Shown one piece after another: positions 59,653-64,000 of a stretch of 64,000 bases of DNA. Source of the DNA: Amycolatopsis coloradensis (GTDB lineage Bacteria; Actinomycetota; Actinomycetes; Mycobacteriales; Pseudonocardiaceae); NCBI RefSeq assembly GCF_037997115.1, contig NZ_CP150484.1, positions 7,288,610 through 7,352,609 of the forward strand, in the 5' to 3' direction. The position numbers and the translations under genes are program-made. The number at the start of each line of letters is the position of its first letter. Within the stretch, counting starts at the first letter, position 1. Below the pieces are notes generated by a model. That model did no database searches. It was not told where the DNA came from and saw only the letters and a list, made by a program, of their open reading frames with translations.

Positions 59653-60201
59653 GTGACCACGTCCATCACGCCCCGCCAGGATTTCGAGATCCACCCGCAG
59701 CTGGCCGATCCGCTGCTCCCCGAACTGCTGCACCCCGATCGCCTGCTCTGGACGCCCCGCGAACTGGCCGAGCTGACCTCCACGGTCACCACCGAGCTGA
59801 CCTCGGGCCTGCGCGGCCTGCTGCGTTTCGACCCCGATCACCGCTGGTGGGCGCGGCTCGCGCTGACCGACGGCGTCGAACTGTGGCTGCTGTCGTGGCT
59901 GCCCGGCCAGCAGACCACACCGCACGACCACGGCGGCGCTTCCGGTTCGTTCACCGTGCTGCAGGGCGAGATCGGCGAGGAGTACCGCTACCCCGGCGGC
60001 CCGGTGCGGCGCCGCACCCACGTCGCGGGCGACGGCATCGGCTTCGGCGCGGGGCGGGCGCACCAGGTGACCGGCATCGGCACCGAGCCCGCCGCCAGCG
60101 TCCACGCCTACTCGCCGCCGCTGGTCGCGACGCGCGAATACGCCACGCTCGCCGACGTTCCCGCCGAGATCCCCTCGCTCACCCCGATACTGGGCCGATG
60201 A
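59653..60201 (+). CDS. Cysteine dioxygenase
   Basis: 182-residue cupin. The iron ligands are in TPHDHGGASGSFTVL (two His) and GAGRAHQVTG (third His); EIGEEYRYPGGP completes the first cupin motif. It oxidises cysteine to cysteine sulfinate. Start GTG 59653 has AGGAG 7 bases upstream. Its stop overlaps the 27-residue frame (ATGA), which overlaps the rhodanese gene, so three products come from one message. Confidence 0.92.
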   Translation: MTTSITPRQDFEIHPQLADPLLPELLHPDRLLWTPRELAELTSTVTTELTSGLRGLLRFDPDHRWWARLALTDGVELWLLSWLPGQQTTPHDHGGASGSFTVLQGEIGEEYRYPGGPVRRRTHVAGDGIGFGAGRAHQVTGIGTEPAASVHAYSPPLVATREYATLADVPAEIPSLTPILGR

Positions 60202-60281
60202 GCGAGCTCGCGAGCGAATCGATCAACACAGTGCGCCTGCTCATGCGACGCAAAGCGACCGACTACGAGGAGCAGGCATGA
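60198..60281 (+). CDS. 27-residue reading frame in a duplicated 80-bp cassette (copy 2)
   Basis: Encodes a peptide starting MSELASESINTVRLL and ending ATDYEEQA. It overlaps the dioxygenase stop and the rhodanese start, each as ATGA, exactly as copy 1 at 14457-14540 does between other genes. The hairpin arms are GCCTGCTC (60235-60242) and GAGCAGGC (60270-60277); the right arm overlaps the rhodanese ribosome site GAGGAG. ATG-to-ATG distance is 80 bp in both copies. Confidence 0.6.
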   Translation: MSELASESINTVRLLMRRKATDYEEQA

Positions 60282-60673
60282 GCGCGATCGACGCACTGCT
60301 GGCCACCGCCCGGTCCGGTCTGGACCGGGCGGAGCCCGAGCGGGCGCTGCGGCTGCAACGCGACGGTGCCCTGATCGTGGACATCCGCCCGTATGTCAAC
60401 CGGGCCGAAGAGGGCGAGATCCCCGGCTCGGTGGTCGTCGAGCGGATCCACCTCGAGTGGCGGCTCGCGCCGGACAGCGCATGGCGGCTGCCGGAGGTGA
60501 AACCGGACTCGACGGTGATCGTCGTGTGCAACGAGGGGTACTCGTCGAGCCTCGCCGCCGCCGACCTGCAACGGCTCGGCCTGCCGGGTGCCACCGACCT
60601 CGAAGGCGGGTTCCGGGCCTGGCGTTCGGCGGGTCTCCCGATCCGGGAGGGCGGCACCCCCGCCGTTCCCTGA
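60278..60673 (+). CDS. Rhodanese-like sulfurtransferase
   Basis: 131 residues, single rhodanese domain. ALIVDIRPYVNRAEEGEIPG is the N-terminal motif; the active-site loop is IVVCNEGYSSSLAAADLQR with the catalytic cysteine. LEGGFRAWRSAGLPI is the C-terminal signature. It transfers sulfane sulfur, which fits its pairing with cysteine dioxygenase in cysteine and sulfur disposal. ATG 60278, GAGGAG 5 bases upstream. Confidence 0.92.
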   Translation: MSAIDALLATARSGLDRAEPERALRLQRDGALIVDIRPYVNRAEEGEIPGSVVVERIHLEWRLAPDSAWRLPEVKPDSTVIVVCNEGYSSSLAAADLQRLGLPGATDLEGGFRAWRSAGLPIREGGTPAVP

Positions 60674-60677
60674 ACCG

Positions 60678-61499
60678 CTACCGGCGGACCGCCAGCCTGG
60701 CGACCGACTCCGGGGAGAGCGGGAGCGCGGCGTGGATCCCGGCGCCTCGCGTCGGCCTGGGGTTGACCAGCACGCCCGTCGCCGCAGCACGGCCGGCGGC
60801 CGCGAGCACGACCTCGCGGCCGGTCCGGTGCCGGATCCGGCCCCAGCCCGCGCCGGTGACGGCGCGGTACTCGGCCAGCAACCGCTCGTCGGTGAAGACG
60901 CAGAGCCAGTCGCCGTGCGCGCCGAGCCGGGCCGGGACCGGGGCACCCGCCTCGTCCGCCGGGCCGCAGACCGTGCCGTCGAGGAACATCCGCATGACCG
61001 AGGGCACGGGTTCGCGCGGACTCTGCTCCCGCTCGGGACGGACGTTTTCGGCGAGCCACCGCGAAGCGAGCCTGAAGTCTTCGCCGGTGAGGTCCTCCTG
61101 GAAACCGTCGAGGCTGTTCTTGACGCTCCCCAGGAAGTCGTAGAACCGGCGGGTGCAGGTCCGCTCGGAGACCGGCACCCGGCCACGGCCGACCATGGTC
61201 CTGATCCGCCCGACCATGCCCGCCCCGCCGTGCACCGGATCCACGCCGAGGTTGTAGGCGGTCCAGACGATCTCGGGCATGAGCGGGTCGGCGAACCGTT
61301 CGAGAACACGGTTCAGCCGCAGAAGAACGATTTCGCGCACCCGGCCGGGCTCGGCGTCCTCGGCGATCCCCCAGATGCCCCGCAGTTCCGGCCCCAGCGC
61401 TTGACTCAGCCCCTCTTGCCGGATCCCGGCGCGGGCGTGGACATGGTGCAGCCGGTCCTTGGCTCTGCGCGATGTTTTCGTTTCCTTAGCCGAAGCCAC
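60678..61499 (-). CDS. SseB-domain protein with N-terminal helical domain (paralog 1)
   Basis: 273 residues. The N-terminal half (GIWGIAEDAEPGRVREIVLL, IVWTAYNLGVDP, SERTCTRRFYDFLGS) has the helix pattern and RTxxRR segment common at the start of many actinobacterial modular proteins, possibly DNA- or partner-binding. The C-terminal half (APVPARLGAHGDWLCVFTDE, VLVNPRPTRGAGIHAALPLS) is an SseB-like domain. GTG 61499 lies 5 bases after GGAGGA; ATG 61502 is the alternative. Last gene of the four-gene minus-strand run with WXG-like proteins; paralog at 62624. Function unknown; type VII secretion is the working hypothesis. Confidence 0.8.
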   Translation of the reverse strand: MASAKETKTSRRAKDRLHHVHARAGIRQEGLSQALGPELRGIWGIAEDAEPGRVREIVLLRLNRVLERFADPLMPEIVWTAYNLGVDPVHGGAGMVGRIRTMVGRGRVPVSERTCTRRFYDFLGSVKNSLDGFQEDLTGEDFRLASRWLAENVRPEREQSPREPVPSVMRMFLDGTVCGPADEAGAPVPARLGAHGDWLCVFTDERLLAEYRAVTGAGWGRIRHRTGREVVLAAAGRAAATGVLVNPRPTRGAGIHAALPLSPESVARLAVRR

Positions 61500-61578
61500 C
61501 ATTCCTCCGCCGTTCGGGAAGGGCCCGGCAAAGTGTATTTCACCTGGCCGTTCCGCATTGTCCGGCGGAAATCGAAGA

Positions 61579-62220
61579 TCAGGGGTTTCCTTTGTTCGCC
61601 ACCGACTTGACAAGCGGGGGCATCGCCCAGAAACGCCACACGTCGTCATTGAGTCCCTGCAACCGCCGGTCGAATTCGACCGGATCGGCGAGGAGAAGAG
61701 CCGGCGCCAGCTCAGACTGCCCGTGGGCGGTGTCAGGAGGCGGTGAAATCGGCTTCTCGGCACGCGCGGGCCGGGATTCCCGGACCACTCGGCGGTCGAC
61801 TTCACCGAGCATCGTCTTCAACGCGGCCAGGTCCCTGCCCACTTCGGTGAGCGTGGCGGCGGCCCGTGCCGCCGCCTCGGTCCGCTGGGCGGCCAGCCTT
61901 CGGATGAGCGACGGATCCGAAGTGTCCCGCGCGGTCCTGGTCAGCTGTTCGAGGACGGCGACGAAATCGTCCAGCGCCCGCGCGGCGCGGCCGTGCTCCT
62001 CCGCGACCTTCCGACACCGCGCGACCAGCTCCGTCCGGCGGCCCAGATACGCGTCGTGTCCAGGGCCGGACCAGCCATGAGGATCGATCTGGCGCACCTC
62101 GACGGCTTGGTCCTCCAACGACCGGGAAACCGCTCGCAAGCGTTCCGCCTCGCTTCGGAGCACGCTGACCGTCCCCGCCGTCCAGGGCGCACTCGGCCCG
62201 TCCGGGTCTTCCGGCTTCAT
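61579..62220 (-). CDS. WXG100/T7SS-effector-like helical protein
   Basis: 213 residues. Long amphipathic helices contain the turn HGWSGPGHDAYLG, the W-x-G element of WXG-type proteins; LDDFVAVLEQLTRTARDTSD and LTEVGRDLAALKTMLGEVDR continue the coil. The C-terminal part (ALLLADPVEFDRRLQGLNDD) ends in SVANKGNP. No signal peptide. Resembles putative T7SS-secreted proteins. Lies 16 bp after the EspC-like gene. Substrate or partner role cannot be shown from sequence. Confidence 0.8.
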   Translation of the reverse strand: MKPEDPDGPSAPWTAGTVSVLRSEAERLRAVSRSLEDQAVEVRQIDPHGWSGPGHDAYLGRRTELVARCRKVAEEHGRAARALDDFVAVLEQLTRTARDTSDPSLIRRLAAQRTEAAARAAATLTEVGRDLAALKTMLGEVDRRVVRESRPARAEKPISPPPDTAHGQSELAPALLLADPVEFDRRLQGLNDDVWRFWAMPPLVKSVANKGNP

Positions 62221-62236
62221 CGTCCGTCCTCTTCGC

Positions 62237-62602
62237 TCAGCCGAGAACGGCCTGGATGGTGCCGGCGTTCCCGGCGTCGAAGGCGACGGCCCGCCGAGCG
62301 AGACTTTCGGCGGCGTCGATCAGCTTGACCTTCTCGACCGCCTCTTCTTCGCCGTTCCGGTAATCGCGTGCCGCCCTGCCCAGCCGATCACCGAGGTGCC
62401 GCACGTCCTCGGCGAGCACGGTGACACTGTGCGCGGAAGCCTCCTGGAAGCTCTCCAGCGCCGCCACGAGCACGGGATCCCCCGCTTCGCTCGCCGTGGC
62501 CTTGAACTTCAGCGCCGGTTGCCTGGTGATCATCTCGGTGATGTCGTGGAGCCGGTCGCCCGACCGGCTGAGCTCGTCGGGAACGGCCTCGAAATCGATC
62601 AT
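62237..62602 (-). CDS. EspC-like ESX-secretion-associated helical protein
   Basis: 121 residues, alpha-helical. MIDFEAVPDELSRSGDRLHD and ASAHSVTVLAEDVRHLGDRL with YRNGEEEAVEKV resemble the EspC family (T7SS_ESX_EspC), which form a pair with a WXG-like partner. The next gene, 16 bp away, is such a partner. Second gene in the four-gene run; 21 bp after the SseB-like paralog 2. Confidence 0.75.
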   Translation of the reverse strand: MIDFEAVPDELSRSGDRLHDITEMITRQPALKFKATASEAGDPVLVAALESFQEASAHSVTVLAEDVRHLGDRLGRAARDYRNGEEEAVEKVKLIDAAESLARRAVAFDAGNAGTIQAVLG

Positions 62603-62623
62603 GTCCGGTGTCCTCGTCTCGGA

Positions 62624-63478
62624 TCAGCATTCACGGGCGAGCCGGGCGATCTCCTCCGGCGGGAGGGGCAGCGTGGCGTCGGCCCCCGCTCCCAGCACCG
62701 GACTCGGATCGATCAGGATCCCGGTCGGGAAGATCCGGCCCGCCGCCGTCCGCACGACGTCACGGCCCGTCCACCGGCCGATCCGGGTCCAGCCCGCACC
62801 GGTGGACTCGCGATAGGCGGCCAGCAGCCTCTCTCCGGTGAAGACGCACAGCCACTCGCCCCGGGTACCGAGTTTCGCCGCGAGCGGTACACCGTCACCG
62901 TCCGCGGGTCCGTGGACAGGGCCGTCGAGGAACATCTTCAGCACCGGTTCCATCGGCGCCCGCAGCCTTCGGATGGCGGTGGACAGTCCGCTCGCGACCG
63001 CGGCCGGTCGCGGCGCATCGGGCCGGACGTTCGTGGCCAGCCAGCGCGACGCCCGGCCGAGGTCCTCGTCGGTGATCGGGCTCTGCCCGGCGCTCAAGCT
63101 CCTCACGACGGCCGGCAGGAAAATGTCGTTGAACCGGCGGGTGCAGGTGCGGACACTGCATTCGACGCCGCCCTGGCCGACCAATCTTTCGAGCCGCCGG
63201 ACGACGCCGCTTTCCTCGCCGGGCGAAGCGGCGCCGAGGTTGTACGCGGTCCAGACGATCACGGGCATTTCGGGTTTCGGGAACTGGTCCAGTACCCGGT
63301 TCAACCGCAGGAGCACGATCTCCCGCACGCGTGACGCCTCGGCGTCTTCCGCGATACCCCAGCGTTCGAGCAGCTCCGGGCCCATCACCGCGGCGAGCCC
63401 GTCCTGCCAGATGCCGTTGCGCTTGTGGATGCCGAGCACACTGTCCTCGGGCTTTTTTCTTTTCCTCGTCGAAGTCAC
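62624..63478 (-). CDS. SseB-domain protein with N-terminal helical domain (paralog 2)
   Basis: 284 residues, same layout as 60678-61499: GIWQDGLAAVMGPELLERWG, IVLLRLNRVLDQFPKPEMPV, SVRTCTRRFNDIFLPAVVRS, then GEWLCVFTGERLLAAYREST and ILIDPSPVLGAGADATLPLP. Upstream DNA is also related to that of paralog 1 (TTTCACCTG and TTTGTTCGCCACCGA in the same order and spacing), so the two come from a duplication. GTG 63478 behind GGGGAGGAATA. First gene of the run 63478-60678. Confidence 0.8.
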   Translation of the reverse strand: MTSTRKRKKPEDSVLGIHKRNGIWQDGLAAVMGPELLERWGIAEDAEASRVREIVLLRLNRVLDQFPKPEMPVIVWTAYNLGAASPGEESGVVRRLERLVGQGGVECSVRTCTRRFNDIFLPAVVRSLSAGQSPITDEDLGRASRWLATNVRPDAPRPAAVASGLSTAIRRLRAPMEPVLKMFLDGPVHGPADGDGVPLAAKLGTRGEWLCVFTGERLLAAYRESTGAGWTRIGRWTGRDVVRTAAGRIFPTGILIDPSPVLGAGADATLPLPPEEIARLAREC

Positions 63479-63798
63479 TATTCCTCCCCTGCGCGACCTC
63501 AAGGACGAAGAGCCTAGGCGATCACAATGTGCCGCTCGAATCACCCCCGGCCGCCCGACAAAGCGGCTTTCACCTGCATTTTTGCCAATTTTTGGACACC
63601 ATCGGGCGCGCTTTCGCCTTTTGTTCGCCACCGAATTGACAACGAAGGAGATGACCAATCCGTGGCGAACGAAAACCGTACGTACGTCTCCTGACCACTT
63701 CCTGGCCAAGGTCCGGCAGAGGATGCGCGACGACGATCACTCCGCTTAGCGTCGAAACGACAGCCGCTGGTCGAGCGGCCAGGAATCAGGAGTACGGA
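63479..63798. other. Divergent intergenic region with decayed copy of an SseB upstream segment
   Basis: Contains TTTCACCTG at 63569-63577 and TTTGTTCGCCACCGA at 63620-63634, matching 61538-61546 and 61590-61604 upstream of SseB paralog 1, where the second block encodes the SVANK end of the WXG-like protein. A 32-codon frame at 63650-63748 (MTNPWRTKTVRTSPDHFLAK...) has AAGGAG directly against its ATG and I do not call it a gene. Confidence 0.6.
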
Positions 63799-64000
63799 AT
63801 GGAACTCGTCGTGATCGTCGGGCTGGCGGTGCTGCTCGGCACCGGAGTGGGCTGGCTGGTTTCGGCCCGCTGGCATCAGCGTCGCCAGGCGGAACTCGTC
63901 CACTTCGCGCAGGCATGGGAATACGCGCGGTACGCCGGATACGTCTCGGCGCACCGGGCGGGAGATCGAGATCCGCGCACGTCAGGTGAAGCTCTAGTCA
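63799..64000 (+). CDS. Membrane-anchored hypothetical protein (3' end beyond window)
   Basis: From ATG 63799 (CAGGAG 5-10 bases upstream) the frame stays open to the window edge: 67 codons. A single N-terminal hydrophobic helix (LVVIVGLAVLLGTGVGWLV) is followed by SARWHQRRQAELVHFAQAW and a charged tail. A one-base shift near 63970 would instead end the frame at 63997, so the true end is uncertain. Divergent from the SseB/WXG-like run. Function unknown. Confidence 0.55.
   Translation, partial: MELVVIVGLAVLLGTGVGWLVSARWHQRRQAELVHFAQAWEYARYAGYVSAHRAGDRDPRTSGEALV

Noticed and set aside
63650..63748. 32-codon small gene upstream of the last gene
   Set aside because: The AAGGAG abuts the ATG with no spacing, and the region overlaps a block shared with the other SseB upstream region, so it is better explained as duplicated DNA.
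1..64000. tRNA, rRNA and riboswitch search
   Set aside because: Reading the intergenic regions by eye gave no cloverleaf with a CCA-type end, no rRNA sequence and no riboswitch core that I could recognise. A covariance-model scan would settle this.

Overview
The window is high-GC actinobacterial DNA with frequent GTG starts, tightly packed genes and many 1-4 base overlaps. Gene content (F420-type reductase, RamB-type regulator, EspC/WXG-like proteins, DUF222-HNH nuclease, ECF41 sigma factor) and gene order point to a member of the Pseudonocardiaceae, most probably Amycolatopsis or a close relative. That placement is inference. The backbone has the same order as Mycobacterium tuberculosis Rv3024c-Rv3041c as I remember it: mnmA, iscS, PlsC-type acyltransferase, GNAT, etfA, etfB, methyltransferase, GH57, GT4 glucosyltransferase, hexapeptide acyltransferase, then two methyltransferases, enoyl-CoA hydratase and an ABC ATPase. 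Accessory blocks interrupt it.

Layout. 1-2.3 kb: tRNA thiolation (cysteine desulfurase and MnmA). 2.3-6 kb: an MFS exporter with an unusual LuxR-type regulator, and a quinone-oxidoreductase-like enzyme. 6-10 kb: an OlsB/OlsA-like ornithine-lipid pair and etfBA. 10-13.6 kb: DegV, a small membrane protein, and a lower-GC pair made of a frameshifted AlbA_2/Schlafen protein and a ParA-like ATPase. 13.7-21.2 kb: methylglucose-lipopolysaccharide-like polysaccharide genes, interrupted by glutathione peroxidase, a trypsin-like protease with a free-standing copy of its N-terminal module, and a GH2 glycosidase. 21.2-26.9 kb: a 43-residue secreted Cys peptide, a methyltransferase remnant, and the glyoxylate shunt (aceB, aceA) facing a RamB-like regulator. 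27-34.6 kb: NmrA-like protein, serpin, ilvA, NADAR, acyltransferase, nucleoside hydrolase, NlpC/P60. 34.6-47.8 kb: accessory metabolism and regulation (ECF41 sigma with its oxidoreductase, carotenoid oxygenase with TetR, MarR/VOC pair, LexA-like repressor, second ECF sigma, desaturase) with several decayed genes. 48-54.7 kb: F420-type reductase fused to hemerythrin, HNH nuclease, GNATs, AraC and others. 54.8-59.3 kb: return to the mycobacterial-like backbone. 59.4-60.7 kb: cysteine catabolism behind a Cys-containing leader peptide. 60.7-63.5 kb: a four-gene SseB/WXG-like cassette.

The signals that ordinary genes do not explain are these. First, an 80-bp cassette encoding a 27-residue peptide is present twice and joins unrelated gene pairs through ATGA overlaps at both ends, with a hairpin that could cover the next gene's Shine-Dalgarno. 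Second, palindromic elements, often with 23-bp arms, occupy every convergent intergenic gap longer than 100 bp in the window and nowhere else that I saw. Third, two genes far from the sigma gene's own start share a candidate ECF41 promoter. Fourth, the SseB/WXG-like cassette has a duplicated SseB unit. Two single-base frameshifts and at least four decayed genes are also present. All calls come from reading the sequence; no database search was run.
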